Part shown: positions 45,398 to 54,789 of the stretch, piece by piece | Layout of the letters: each line of letters opens with the position of its first letter | Numbering within the stretch: position 1 is the stretch's first letter | Source of the DNA: CAUZWH01 sp965247665 | Lineage (GTDB): Bacteria; Pseudomonadota; Alphaproteobacteria; SHVV01 | Length of the DNA stretch: 64,000 nucleotides | Direction: 5' to 3' | Assembly (NCBI GenBank): GCA_965247665.1 | Contig: CBDFHH010000005.1 | Coordinates: forward strand, 1,240,001 to 1,304,000 | Notes under the pieces: generated by a model | Told to the model about the DNA's origin: nothing | Database searches by the model: none | The model's input: the letters and a program-made list of their open reading frames with translations, nothing else | Made by a program: the position numbers and the translations under genes

Positions 45398-46303
45398 TCA
45401 AAACCGCGCCCAATCCGGTTTGACCGGCGTTATCCGCGCGGCGCCCGCGGTAAAGCCGGCGTTTTCTTTCGCCGCATTCTCGAAGTGCTCGACGCGGATC
45501 AGAGCAATCGCACGATCTTCGGCGCCGGTTCGCATCTCGCCGACCTCTCGGTCGCCGTACAGCACGGCGGCGCCGGGTTCCGGCAGCGGACCCTCGACGA
45601 TGACCGGCATCAATCGCTTGCGGATCTTGCCACGGTGGTGGATGCGCGCGGTCAGTTCCTGACCGACATAGCAGCCCTTGTCATAGTCGATCGCGTGGAG
45701 CTCGTCGAACCCGCATTCCAGAGGGAAGTACTTTTCCACGACGATGTCGCGACTACCGTCGGGGAGGCCATGTTTGAGGCGTAAACGCCGATACTCGTCG
45801 CCGGTCGCGGCGGCAACTCCGTTCGCGCTCAAGGCGTCGGGCCAGGTCCCGGCCGGCAGGATCGCGCGCGCGCCCATGGCTGCGAGGCGCGGGTCTGTGA
45901 AAACAACGCCGCCCGCGTACGCCGCCGCGCTTCCCGGCTCGGCTTCGAGGCCGAGCCCGCTCAGCGGATCCTCACCCAGAACGGCTACCACATCGTACGC
46001 GTCGCTGACGTTTTCGAGTTCGACCTGCGCCCGCAGCTTGTACATCGTCAGGCGACGCAAGAGATCCTCGAGCCGATCGCGCTCGCAGTCGATCAGCATG
46101 CCGTCACCGTTGAGCGCGGCGGCGACGAAAAAGTCGTGCAGGAATTTGCCCTGCGGCGTCAGCAAGGAGGCGTAGATCGCACGCGTCGGACCCACCTTGT
46201 CGATGTCGTTCGAGATCAATGCCTGGAGGAAGTTCGACATGTCCGGCCCGTTGACCGACAGGACGCCGCGGTCTTCGAGGACCACCAAAACCTTCGATTC
46301 CAT
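45398..46303 (-). CDS. ygfZ: YgfZ/GcvT-like folate-binding iron-sulfur protein
   Basis: A 301-residue YgfZ homologue that assists assembly or repair of iron-sulfur clusters (MiaB, radical-SAM enzymes) using tetrahydrofolate. The signature KGCYVGQE is present as YDKGCYVGQELTAR. The start at 46303 (MESKVLVVLEDRGVLSVNG) matches the family; the upstream frame is Arg/Pro-rich. First gene of the ygfZ-VOC-tag-GNAT minus-strand operon. Confidence 0.92.
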   Translation of the reverse strand: MESKVLVVLEDRGVLSVNGPDMSNFLQALISNDIDKVGPTRAIYASLLTPQGKFLHDFFVAAALNGDGMLIDCERDRLEDLLRRLTMYKLRAQVELENVSDAYDVVAVLGEDPLSGLGLEAEPGSAAAYAGGVVFTDPRLAAMGARAILPAGTWPDALSANGVAAATGDEYRRLRLKHGLPDGSRDIVVEKYFPLECGFDELHAIDYDKGCYVGQELTARIHHRGKIRKRLMPVIVEGPLPEPGAAVLYGDREVGEMRTGAEDRAIALIRVEHFENAAKENAGFTAGAARITPVKPDWARF

Positions 46304-46424
46304 TCCGCCCCTCCGGTGAGACAGCCCCGCATCTATCAAGTAAGCGAGAGAGCGCCGGACGACAAGTTCTTTGCGCCGCGATCGATGCTGGCACGTGAGG
46401 AATCGCAAGCGTATAAGACCGCGC

Positions 46425-46745
46425 ATGAAGCAGTTGAAGCGGCTCGGTCGGGCCGGGCGGGCGATCGTCGCGGTCGCCGTTCCGGCGACTGCCGAAGGCG
46501 GTGTCTGGAAATCGAGTATCGGCGGCGGGGCGATACCCCGCATCGATTTGGCGACGCTGGAGGGAACCTCGAAGCCGAACCGGTTCGCGGTCCGTCCGCC
46601 GCGCCCGGATCCCGCCAAGATTGCGGGTGTCGGATCGACGTTCGCGATCTACAGGCGCTCGATCTACGGCTACTCGGATTGGCGCGTGAACCGGAAACGC
46701 ACGACCGGCGGGCTTGCCGAACTGCGAAGCGAACGCGCGACGTGA
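46425..46745 (+). CDS. Hypothetical protein, basic
   Basis: A 106-residue frame opening MKQLKRLGRAGRAIVAVAVP with a C-terminal basic tail. The N-terminal segment could be a weak membrane or signal helix (RAIVAVAVPATA). The middle (FAVRPPRPDPAKIAGVGSTF) has no known motif. It fills the gap between ygfZ (divergent) and the GT9 gene with plausible codon use, but I cannot exclude chance. Confidence 0.45.
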   Translation: MKQLKRLGRAGRAIVAVAVPATAEGGVWKSSIGGGAIPRIDLATLEGTSKPNRFAVRPPRPDPAKIAGVGSTFAIYRRSIYGYSDWRVNRKRTTGGLAELRSERAT

Positions 46746-46787
46746 GCCGTCCGGCCAGGACCGTTTGACCCGCTTGCGCGTTCGGCG

Positions 46788-47750
46788 ATGAATATTCTGT
46801 TCGTAACCGCCAATCGGCTTGGCGACGCGGTGCTGTCCTCGGGGCTGCTGGCGCATTTGCTCGATGCCCATCCGACCGCGCGCATCACCATTGCTTGCGG
46901 TCCGGTGGTGGCTCCGTTGTTCGCCGCAACGCCCAATGTGGCGCGGGTCGTTACCCTGGCGAAAAGGCCATGGGCCGGACATTGGTTCAGCCTGTGGCGC
47001 GCCGCCGCGACAACGAGGTGGGACATCGTTGTCGATCTGCGTGGCTCGGCGCTGGCTTGGCTGCTGCGCGCGCGACAGCGCTTCGTACTACGCAGGAACG
47101 ACGGTCCGATCCATCGCGCGGAGATGAACTCGCGGCTGCTGGGACTGGACGACACCGTAACGCCGCGGCTGTTTCTGGCTGCCACGCACCGTGCGCGCGC
47201 CGCCCGCTTGATCCCGGTAGCGGGGCGGGTGCTTGCCATCGGGCCGACCGCCAATTGGGGCGGCAAGCGTTGGCCATCGGCTTCGTTTGCGGCGCTGATC
47301 GAACGCTTGATTGCAACCGGAGCGCCGTTTCACGGTGCCCCGGTTGCGGTGCTCGGCGGTCCCGGCGAGCGCGACCATGCCCGAGTGGTGTTGGCCGGCG
47401 TCCCCCTTGAACGGCGCATCGATCTGGTCGGCACCGAGGCTTTGTTGACCCTCGCCGCCTGTCTCGAGCGGTGCGCGCTGTATGTCGGCAACGATTCGGG
47501 ACTGATGCACCTTGCGGCGGCGAGCGGGGTACCGACTCTGGGGCTGTTCGGGCCCAGTCGCGAGGTTCACTATGCCCCGTGGGGCGAGAACGCCGACTAT
47601 GTGAGAACGCCGGAATCCTTCGAGGATATCGTCGGAGCGCCGGGCTACGACTACCGCGATCAGACTTCGTTGATGACGACGCTATCGGTCGAAATGGTCG
47701 AAAGAAGTGCGCGCGAACTGATCGCCTGTGCGCGGCAACAATTGTCGTGA
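46788..47750 (+). CDS. Glycosyltransferase family 9 (heptosyltransferase-like)
   Basis: A 320-residue GT9 protein of the ADP-heptose:LPS heptosyltransferase group. The N-terminal FVTANRLGDAVLSSGLLAHL and the C-terminal donor site YVGNDSGLMHLAAASGVPTL, FGPSREVHYAPWG identify it. It likely adds a heptose or similar sugar to lipid-A-core or another surface glycan at the inner face of the membrane. It precedes a GT2 gene by 4 bp, suggesting a shared glycan. Confidence 0.9.
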   Translation: MNILFVTANRLGDAVLSSGLLAHLLDAHPTARITIACGPVVAPLFAATPNVARVVTLAKRPWAGHWFSLWRAAATTRWDIVVDLRGSALAWLLRARQRFVLRRNDGPIHRAEMNSRLLGLDDTVTPRLFLAATHRARAARLIPVAGRVLAIGPTANWGGKRWPSASFAALIERLIATGAPFHGAPVAVLGGPGERDHARVVLAGVPLERRIDLVGTEALLTLAACLERCALYVGNDSGLMHLAAASGVPTLGLFGPSREVHYAPWGENADYVRTPESFEDIVGAPGYDYRDQTSLMTTLSVEMVERSARELIACARQQLS

Positions 47751-47754
47751 CCGC

Positions 47755-48513
47755 ATGAACCCGACCCCGACATTGTCCGCCTTGGTGGTGGCTCACAACG
47801 AACAGGCGCAGCTCGCCGACTGCCTCGAGCGCCTCGCCTTCGCCGATGAAATCGTCGTCGTGCTCGATGATTGCAGCGACGGATCGGTAGCGATCGCGCG
47901 GCGTTTCACCGAAAAGATCGTCGAAGGTGCGTGGGCCATCGAGGGCGAGCGGCGCAACCTCGGGATCGAAAGCTGCCGCGGCGACTGGATCCTCGAGGTC
48001 GATGCCGACGAACGCGCGAGCGCCGCGCTCGGCGAGGAGGTGCGCCGCGTCATTGCCGACGCCGAGCCGGGTTACTTCCTGGTGCCGTTCGACAATTATA
48101 TCGGCGACCGTCTGGTGCGCTACGGCTGGGGCGCCTCTTGGGGGGTGAGCGCGGCGCCCCGCCTGTTTTCGCGCGGCGCCAAGCGCTGGGGCGATCAGCG
48201 CGTTCATCCGTCGCTGACCTTGTCGGGGACCCGGCGACGACTGAGCGAGCCGCTGGCCCACTACGTCGACCGCGACATTAGCGATATGTTGCACCGGCTC
48301 GACCGCTACAGCAGCGCCCGGGCGCAGGATCTACGCGCCAGCGGCGAGGTCGGCGGGTTGCCGCGCAACCTCCGCCGGGTCGTGACGCGCTTTTACAAAT
48401 GCTATATCATCCGTCGCGGCTATCGCGAAGGTGCCTACGGCTTTTTGATCGCGCTGTGCGCTGGCCTCTATCCCTTGCTGGCCCACCTCAAGGCGCGGCT
48501 CGAAGAGGAATGA
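47755..48513 (+). CDS. Glycosyltransferase family 2 (WaaE/KdtX-like)
   Basis: A 252-residue GT2 transferase. The fold opens SALVVAHNEQAQLADCLERL; the metal/donor site is in EIVVVLDDCSDGS and the DxD is LEVDADER (D-A-D). The C-terminal region is hydrophobic-basic (RGYREGAYGFLIALCAGLY) as in WaaE-type LPS-core beta-glucosyltransferases. It directly follows the heptosyltransferase-like gene and probably acts on the same acceptor. Confidence 0.88.
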   Translation: MNPTPTLSALVVAHNEQAQLADCLERLAFADEIVVVLDDCSDGSVAIARRFTEKIVEGAWAIEGERRNLGIESCRGDWILEVDADERASAALGEEVRRVIADAEPGYFLVPFDNYIGDRLVRYGWGASWGVSAAPRLFSRGAKRWGDQRVHPSLTLSGTRRRLSEPLAHYVDRDISDMLHRLDRYSSARAQDLRASGEVGGLPRNLRRVVTRFYKCYIIRRGYREGAYGFLIALCAGLYPLLAHLKARLEEE

Positions 48514-48562
48514 AGCGGCTGATCCGGCGCGACGCCGATAGGAACGAAGCTCGAAACCCGCG

Positions 48563-49900
48563 ATGGCCAATTTCGATCTGCTGATTCGCGACGGCACCGC
48601 GATCACCCCCAACGGCACCGAACAGACCGACATCGCCGTGCGCGGCGGGCGTATTGCCGCGATCGGCGGGCTCTCGCAGGCCGCTGCGGAGACCACGATC
48701 GAGGCCAAGGGACTCCACGTGCTCCCCGGAATCATCGACACCCAGGTTCATTTCCGCGAACCCGGCCTCGAGCACAAGGAGGATTTCGAATCCGGCACCC
48801 GCGCCGCGGTCGCGGGCGGCGTCACCGGCGTGTTCGACATGCCCAACACCAAGCCGTCGATCACCGATGCCGAGACCTACACCAACAAATTGCACGGCCT
48901 TGGCGGCCGCAGCTGGTGCGACTACGGCCTTTATGTCGGCGCGACCCCGGCGAATGCCGAGGCCCTCGCCGAACTCGAGCTGATGCCCGCCTGCTGCGGA
49001 GTCAAGCTGTTCATGGGGTCGTCGACCGGCGACCTGCTGGTTGCGGACGAAGAAGACTTGAAACGGGTGATGTTCGGCGGTCGCCGTCGCGTCGCCGTGC
49101 ATTGCGAGGACGAAACCCGGTTGCGGGATCGGCGGCCGATCGCCGAGGAAAGCGGCGGCGATGTTGCCCAGCACGCCGTGTGGCGCGACGAACAAACCGC
49201 GTTCCACGCCACCCGCACCATCATCGACCTCGCACGCCCGGCGGGCCGGCGCTTGCATATTCTCCACGTGACGACCGGTCAGGAAATGGATTTCCTGACC
49301 GAGCACAAGGACATCGTCACGGTCGAGGTCACCCCCCAGCACCTGACCCTGGCGGCGCCGGATTGCTATTCCGAGTTCGGCACGCTGGCGCAGATGAACC
49401 CGCCGATCCGCGACGCATCGCATCGCGACCGGTTGTGGCGGGCGGTGCGCGAGGGCATCGTCGATGTCATCGGATCGGATCACGCGCCCCACACGCTAGC
49501 CGAGAAGGCCCAGAAATATCCGGCCACCCCGTCCGGCATGCCGGGGGTGCAGACGCTGGTGCCGATCATGCTCGACCATGTCAACGCCGGGCGACTGACG
49601 CTCGAGCGCATGGTCGGATTGCTGTCGACCACCCCGGCACGGATTTTCGCTATCGCCCGCAAGGGCCGGATCGCTTTAGGCTATGACGGCGACTTTACGA
49701 TCATCGACCTCAATGCCCGGCGCACCATCACCCGGGACTGGCTGCTCAGCAAATGCGGCTGGTCGCCGTTCGTCGACCACAAAGTAACCGGCTGGCCGGT
49801 GGCGACGGTGATTCGCGGCCGGGTGGTGATGCTGCAGGGCGAGTTGCTGGGCGGTCCCGCCGGCGCGCGCATGCATTTCGAGGAAGTGTTGCGTTTCTAA
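48563..49900 (+). CDS. pyrC: Dihydroorotase (type I, non-canonical first metal site)
   Basis: A 445-residue amidohydrolase for dihydroorotate formation in pyrimidine synthesis. Motifs: DTQVHFREPGLEHKEDFE, MPNTKPSITD, the bridging-lysine region GVKLFMGSSTGDLL, HCEDE, and DHAPHT. The usual first HxH is QxH here (Gln61, His63), so one metal ligand is replaced; this form recurs in alphaproteobacterial homologues. It could be a single-metal enzyme. Start ATG 48563; preceded by a GT2 gene 49 bp away. Confidence 0.88.
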   Translation: MANFDLLIRDGTAITPNGTEQTDIAVRGGRIAAIGGLSQAAAETTIEAKGLHVLPGIIDTQVHFREPGLEHKEDFESGTRAAVAGGVTGVFDMPNTKPSITDAETYTNKLHGLGGRSWCDYGLYVGATPANAEALAELELMPACCGVKLFMGSSTGDLLVADEEDLKRVMFGGRRRVAVHCEDETRLRDRRPIAEESGGDVAQHAVWRDEQTAFHATRTIIDLARPAGRRLHILHVTTGQEMDFLTEHKDIVTVEVTPQHLTLAAPDCYSEFGTLAQMNPPIRDASHRDRLWRAVREGIVDVIGSDHAPHTLAEKAQKYPATPSGMPGVQTLVPIMLDHVNAGRLTLERMVGLLSTTPARIFAIARKGRIALGYDGDFTIIDLNARRTITRDWLLSKCGWSPFVDHKVTGWPVATVIRGRVVMLQGELLGGPAGARMHFEEVLRF

Positions 49901-50101
49901 GTCCCTGCCGCGTCGGCAGCGTTCGCAGCGGCAGCGAAAGGTGGGGCCTGGATCGAATCATGGAAGAGGACCAAACCGCCAGGCGCCTCGCCGCGTTCGC
50001 GCTCCCGGTTGGGCGCCCCGTCCGAAAGCTATCGTCGACGCCGGTTCGCCAAGCCGCGCGCCTTTGCTATTGTGCGGCGGCAGACAAGGAGGGACGCCAT
50101 C
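49901..50101. other. Intergenic stretch before the thiolase gene
   Basis: About 200 bp with no gene or repeat. The thiolase promoter and the ribosome site AGGAGGGACG-like (plus strand 50086-50095) are here. Confidence 0.4.
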
Positions 50102-51262
50102 ATGACCGCCTGCATCATCGGTTGGGGACACACCCGCTTCGGCCAACTCGAGGGCATGGATCTCGAGGCCCTGATCAGGGACGCGGCGACCGAAGCGCTG
50201 GCTGATGCCGGCGTCGGCCCGGCCGATATCGATGAGATTTTTCTCGGTACCTATAATGGCGGCATGGACCAGCAGGAGTTCGCGGCTTCGCTGGTCAAGC
50301 AGATCGACGCCAGCATGCGCTTCACGCCGGCCACGCGGGTCGAGAATGCCTGTGCCACCGGCTCGGCCGCGATCTATCGGGGGCTCGATGCGATTGCCGC
50401 ACGCCGCGCCCGCATCGTGCTTGCGGTTGGCGTCGAGAAGATGACCGCGGCCGATACGCTCCAGGTGACCGGGGCGCTGGCCAAGTGCGCCTATCAGGCC
50501 GATGAAGCGGGGATCAGCTTTCCCGGCATGTTCGCGTTGATGATGCAGCAATATTTCCAGCGCTACGGCGACAAGTCCGATGCGCTGGCGATGATCGCCG
50601 CCAAGAACCACCGCAATGGCTCGAAAAACCCGCTCGCCCACATGCGGAAAGACCTCGGCTTCGAGTTCTGCCGCCAAGTCTCGGACCGGAACCCGATCGT
50701 CGAGGGGCAGCTCAAGCGCACCGACTGCTCGCTGATCACCGACGGTGCGGCCGCCGTCGTCCTCGCCGACATCGAGACCGCGCTGACCATGGACAAGGCA
50801 GTGGTGTTTCGCGCCCATCAGCACGTTCAGGACATGCTGCCGATGAAGGGCCGCGATATCCTCAAGATGGAGGGGCCGCGTCGCGCTTGGGGCGCGGCAT
50901 TCGACGAGGCCCGGCTTACCGTCGACGATCTCGACCTGGTCGAAACCCACGACTGCTTTACGATCGCCGAACTGCTGGAATACGAGGCGATGGGGCTTGC
51001 GCCCGAGGGCGAAGGTGCCCGTGCCATCGAGGAGGGATGGACCGAGCCCGACGGCAAGCTGCCGGTCAATGTGTCCGGCGGACTCAAATCCAAGGGCCAC
51101 CCGATCGGCGCTACCGGCGTGTCGATGCACGTGATGGCCTCGAAGCAGCTCACCGGCGAGGCCGGCGAGCTACAGGTTGGCGGCGCCGAGCTGGCCGGCG
51201 TGTTCAACATGGGCGGCATGGCGGTCGCCAATTTCGCCAGCATCCTTGAGCCGCTGCGCTAG
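50102..51262 (+). CDS. Thiolase/SCP2-type acetyl-CoA acetyltransferase
   Basis: A 386-residue thiolase. The nucleophile is Cys84 (VENACATGSAA), followed by HDCF and the C-terminal GGLKSKGHPIGATGVS with its histidine. It has the long form without the degradative-thiolase loop, resembling SCP2 thiolases acting on branched or side-chain acyl-CoA. It begins a block with a GST, an acyl-CoA synthetase and an AcuI-like reductase in the same orientation, so it may cleave an oxidised acyl-CoA in that pathway. Confidence 0.88.
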   Translation: MTACIIGWGHTRFGQLEGMDLEALIRDAATEALADAGVGPADIDEIFLGTYNGGMDQQEFAASLVKQIDASMRFTPATRVENACATGSAAIYRGLDAIAARRARIVLAVGVEKMTAADTLQVTGALAKCAYQADEAGISFPGMFALMMQQYFQRYGDKSDALAMIAAKNHRNGSKNPLAHMRKDLGFEFCRQVSDRNPIVEGQLKRTDCSLITDGAAAVVLADIETALTMDKAVVFRAHQHVQDMLPMKGRDILKMEGPRRAWGAAFDEARLTVDDLDLVETHDCFTIAELLEYEAMGLAPEGEGARAIEEGWTEPDGKLPVNVSGGLKSKGHPIGATGVSMHVMASKQLTGEAGELQVGGAELAGVFNMGGMAVANFASILEPLR

Positions 51263-51321
51263 CGCGACGGCCGACGAACGAACCATCCGAGGGACGAATC
51301 TCCTGAGTGGAGGAGGGAACC

Positions 51322-51924
51322 ATGAAGCTTTACTACGCCCCGGGCGCTTGCTCGTTGTCACCGCACATCGTCCTGCGCGAAGCCGGTTTCAATTTCGATC
51401 TCGATCAGGTTGATCTGCGCGCCGGTAAAACCGCCGCCGGCGCCGATTTCAAATCCCTCAACCCCAAGGGCTACGTACCGACGCTGGAGCTCGACGATGG
51501 CGAGATTCTCACCGAAGGCGCGGCGATCGTGCAGTACCTCGCCGACCGCAAGCCGGAATCGCGCCTCGCGCCTGAACCGGGCTCGCTCGACCGGTTCCGC
51601 GTCAACGAATGGCTGACCTTCGTCTCGTCCGAGCTGCACAAGGGGTTTGCCCCGCTGTTCAATCCCGATCTTCCCGAAGCGGCGCGCAAGATGGTGCTCG
51701 AGCGCCTGGAAACACGGCTCGACTATCTCAACGACTATTGCAAGGATCGCGCCTATCTGTGGAACGGGTCGTTCACCATCGCCGACGCCTATTGCTACAC
51801 CATCCTCGGTTGGACCAGGTATTTCGACATCGATCTCGGCCGCTGGCCCAACGTCAAGAAATACTCGGACGGGATTGAAGCGCGTCCCAAGGTCCAGGAG
51901 GCCTTGCAGGCGGAGGCCGGGTAG
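51322..51924 (+). CDS. Beta-class glutathione S-transferase
   Basis: A 200-residue GST of the bacterial beta class. The class residues Cys10 (YYAPGACSLSPHIVL) and His106 (SSELHKGFAPLF) are exactly placed, and the second domain has YLWNGSFTIADAYCY. Beta-class GSTs bind glutathione through a disulfide or detoxify electrophiles. A strong GGAGGAGGGAACC ribosome site precedes the ATG at 51322. Within a plus-strand catabolic block. Confidence 0.92.
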   Translation: MKLYYAPGACSLSPHIVLREAGFNFDLDQVDLRAGKTAAGADFKSLNPKGYVPTLELDDGEILTEGAAIVQYLADRKPESRLAPEPGSLDRFRVNEWLTFVSSELHKGFAPLFNPDLPEAARKMVLERLETRLDYLNDYCKDRAYLWNGSFTIADAYCYTILGWTRYFDIDLGRWPNVKKYSDGIEARPKVQEALQAEAG

Positions 51925-51973
51925 GGCGTCGCGCGGGGGCGATGTCCATCATCAGGTACTGAAGGGAGCTGGT

Positions 51974-53560
51974 GTGCAACCGGCAATGAATCTCGGTCGC
52001 CTGATGTCGGATACGGCGCGGCTGTATCCCGATCGTCCGGCGCTGGTTCACGGTGATCGCAGCTGGACTTGGCGCGAGCTCGACGACCGCGTCAATGCGG
52101 CCGCGCAAGGGTTCCGTAATCTGCCGCTCGACAAGGGCGACCGGCTGTTGCTGCTGTCGGCGAATCGCCCGCAGATGTTCGAAGCGATGTGGGCGACTTT
52201 CAAGGCCGGGCTGGTGCTGGTGCCGACCAACTTCCGCCTGACCCCGCCGGAAATCGCCTATATCGCCGGAAATTGCAGCGCTCGGGCGATGGTGTACGGG
52301 CCGGGCTACGCCGAGCATGTCGACGCTGCGCGCGCGGCAACGCCGGGGTTCGAACATGTCATCGCGTTCGCCGATCCCAGGCAGGGCGAGCATGGTTACG
52401 CCGACCTCGTTTCGGGCAACAGCGGCGCGCCGTGCCAGGAAGAGAGCATGGCTTACGACGACCTCGCCTGGCTGTTCTACACCTCGGGGACGACCGGCCG
52501 TTCCAAGGGGGCGATGCTGAGCCACGGTATGATGAGCTACGTCGCCACCAACATGCTGGCCGACCTGATGCCGGGGCTGACCGTCGACGATGCCTCGCTG
52601 GTGGTGGCGCCGCTGTCGCATGGTGCCGGCGCACATGTTCCGCCCAACGTCGCCCGCGGCGCCAAGACCGTGCTGCTGAGCGGGTCGAGCTTCGATCCCG
52701 AGGAAGTCTGGCAACTGGTCGAAGCCCACCGCATCAGCAACATGTTCACCGTGCCGACCATCGTCAAAATGATGGTCGAACATCCCGCAATCGACGCCTA
52801 CGACCACTCGTCGCTGCGCCATCTGGTATATGCCGGCGCGCCGATGTACCGCGAGGACCAGAAGCGCGCGCTGGAAAAGCTCGGTCCGGTGCTGGTGCAG
52901 TATTACGGCATGGGCGAGGTGCCGGGTACGATCACCTACTTGCCGACCCATATGCACACGGCCGCGGACAACGATCCCATGGCGCGTCCCGGCAGCTGCG
53001 GCATTCCCCGCACCGGCATGGAGATCGCCATCCGGGGCGACGACGGTTCGCTGATGCCGACCGGTCAGCAAGGCGAGATCTGCGTTCGCGGACCGGCGGT
53101 GCTGCGCGGTTATTACGAGAACCCCGAGGCCAATGCCAAATCCTTCACTGACGGCTGGTTCCGTACCGGCGACCTCGGACGGGTCGACGCCGAGGGTTTC
53201 GTCTATCTCACCGGCCGCGCCTCCGACATGTATATCTCCGGCGGCGCCAACGTTTATCCGCGCGAAACCGAAGAAGTGCTGCTCACCCATCCCGCCGTTT
53301 CGGAGGTCGCCATCGTCGGCGTGCCGGATCCGAAATGGGGCGAGATCGGCGTTGCCGTCGTCGTCGCCGAGGAGGGAAACCGGCCGACGGCCGAGCAATT
53401 GGTCGCTTTCCTCGACGGCAAGGTGGCGCGCTACAAGCTGCCGCGCAGGTTCTACTTCTGGGATGAAATCCCCAAATCGGCCTACGGCAAGGTGCCGAAG
53501 CGTCTGATCAAGGAACGGCTCTACGAACGCGGCGATCTCGGCGCCGGCGAACGGCCATGA
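51974..53560 (+). CDS. AMP-binding acyl-CoA synthetase
   Basis: A 528-residue ANL-family acyl-CoA ligase. Adenylation motifs: LFYTSGTTGRSKGAML, VQYYGMGEVPGTIT, DGWFRTGDLGRVDAEG and the catalytic Lys in SAYGKVPKRLI. The start is a GTG at 51974 with a good AAGGGAG site; the frame is open far upstream into the GST gene. Substrate is a medium-chain or aromatic acid; acrylate or propionate cannot be excluded. It overlaps the next small frame by 4 bp and lies before an AcuI-like gene. Confidence 0.88.
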   Translation: MQPAMNLGRLMSDTARLYPDRPALVHGDRSWTWRELDDRVNAAAQGFRNLPLDKGDRLLLLSANRPQMFEAMWATFKAGLVLVPTNFRLTPPEIAYIAGNCSARAMVYGPGYAEHVDAARAATPGFEHVIAFADPRQGEHGYADLVSGNSGAPCQEESMAYDDLAWLFYTSGTTGRSKGAMLSHGMMSYVATNMLADLMPGLTVDDASLVVAPLSHGAGAHVPPNVARGAKTVLLSGSSFDPEEVWQLVEAHRISNMFTVPTIVKMMVEHPAIDAYDHSSLRHLVYAGAPMYREDQKRALEKLGPVLVQYYGMGEVPGTITYLPTHMHTAADNDPMARPGSCGIPRTGMEIAIRGDDGSLMPTGQQGEICVRGPAVLRGYYENPEANAKSFTDGWFRTGDLGRVDAEGFVYLTGRASDMYISGGANVYPRETEEVLLTHPAVSEVAIVGVPDPKWGEIGVAVVVAEEGNRPTAEQLVAFLDGKVARYKLPRRFYFWDEIPKSAYGKVPKRLIKERLYERGDLGAGERP

Positions 53561-53766
53561 GGCTGCCGCCCCACCCGGGACCAGTGCCGGAGTCCCGAAT
53601 CGTGGTCGAGCAATGGTCGGTCGATCCCGAGTTCCGCGTGGTGCTCGCGGCCGGCAAATCCGGTATTCGTGAAGCTGGAGCCGGCGGCGCAGGAATGGAT
53701 CCGCGCCGCCAAGGCGGTGACAAACGAAGGCAAGGACAATGGGCGAAATATTCAGAGCGATCGTGA
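53557..53766 (+). CDS. Short hypothetical frame with probable frameshift
   Basis: A 69-codon frame overlapping the ligase stop in an ATGA (53557-53560). Its first part reads VEQWSVDPEFRVVLAAGKSG; a second, better-looking segment (PVFVKLEPAAQEWIRAAKAV) continues in another frame about 20 codons later. It looks like a small coupled gene hit by a frameshift, or chance. No function is suggested. Confidence 0.3.
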   Translation: MRLPPHPGPVPESRIVVEQWSVDPEFRVVLAAGKSGIREAGAGGAGMDPRRQGGDKRRQGQWAKYSERS

Positions 53767-54731
53767 TTGAACAGGGCGCCGGCAACAAGGTCTCGGCGTC
53801 GTTTCAGGAGCTCGACAGCGACGATTTGCCGGACGGCGAGGTCAAGATCGACGTCGCCTACTCTACCCTCAACTACAAGGACGGCCTGGCGGTGACCGGC
53901 AAGGGCAAGATCGCGCACCGCTATCCGATGGTGTGCGGCATCGATCTCTCCGGTACGGTCACCGAATCCGCGTCGCCGGATTTCAGCCCGGGCGACGAGG
54001 TGGTGGCTTGCGGCGGCTGGATGAGCGAGACGATCTGGGGCGGTTACGCCGAGAAAGCCAGCCTGCCCGCGGATATCGTCGTGCCGCTCCCCGACGCCTT
54101 CGATCTCAAGCAGGCGATGGCGATCGGCACCGCCGGCTTTACGGCGATGCTGGCGGTGATGGCCCTGGAGCAGGTCGGGGTTACAGGCGGCGAGATCATC
54201 GTCACCGGGGCCGGCGGCGGCGTCGGCAGCGTTTCGATCGCGTTGCTCGCCAAGCTTGGCTATCGGGTCGCGGCCTCGACCGGGCGCGAATCGCTGCACG
54301 ACTATCTCTCAGACCTCGGCGCCGATTCCATCATCGCGCGCGACGAGCTCGACAACGATTCACCAAAACCGCTGGAATCCGAACGCTGGGCCGGCGGCAT
54401 CGATTCGGTCGGCGGCAATACCCTGGCGACGATCCTGGCGCAGACCCGGCCGCACGGCGCGATCGCCGCGTGCGGACTAGCCGGCGGGTTTCGGCTGCCG
54501 ACCACGGTGATGCCGTTCATCCTGCGCGGTGTCAGCCTGCTCGGCGTCAACTCCGTGATCCTAACCGCCGATCAGCGGCGGGCGGCGTGGGCCCGGCTCG
54601 CCCGCGACCTCGATATCGCCAAGCTCGAGGCGATGACCGAAGAGGCGTCGTTCGATGACGTGCCGAAGTTGGCGGAGGAGATCCTCAAGGGCAACGTCCG
54701 CGGCCGCACGGTGATTTCGATCGCCGGTTAG
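53739..54731 (+). CDS. AcuI/YhdH-like zinc-independent MDR reductase
   Basis: A 330-residue medium-chain reductase of the AcuI/YhdH type; AcuI reduces acryloyl-CoA to propionyl-CoA. Family blocks: SFQELDSDDLPDGEVKIDVA, STLNYKDGLAVTGKGKIA, the dinucleotide loop VTGAGGGVGSVSIALLAKLG, and LLGVNSVILTADQRRAAWARL. Zinc-binding cysteines of alcohol dehydrogenases are absent, as expected. It overlaps the short frame above by 28 bp. It is a plausible detoxifier of acryloyl-CoA made from DMSP or other acids. Confidence 0.87.
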   Translation: MGEIFRAIVIEQGAGNKVSASFQELDSDDLPDGEVKIDVAYSTLNYKDGLAVTGKGKIAHRYPMVCGIDLSGTVTESASPDFSPGDEVVACGGWMSETIWGGYAEKASLPADIVVPLPDAFDLKQAMAIGTAGFTAMLAVMALEQVGVTGGEIIVTGAGGGVGSVSIALLAKLGYRVAASTGRESLHDYLSDLGADSIIARDELDNDSPKPLESERWAGGIDSVGGNTLATILAQTRPHGAIAACGLAGGFRLPTTVMPFILRGVSLLGVNSVILTADQRRAAWARLARDLDIAKLEAMTEEASFDDVPKLAEEILKGNVRGRTVISIAG

Positions 54732-54789
54732 GCCACCGCCTTCGCGGGGCCACCCTGGTCGCCGCCCTCATCGCGGCCCGGTCACGGCC

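Noticed and set aside
51854..53788. A 644-codon minus-strand frame
   Set aside because: Antisense shadow of the acyl-CoA synthetase gene; its translation lacks any domain pattern.
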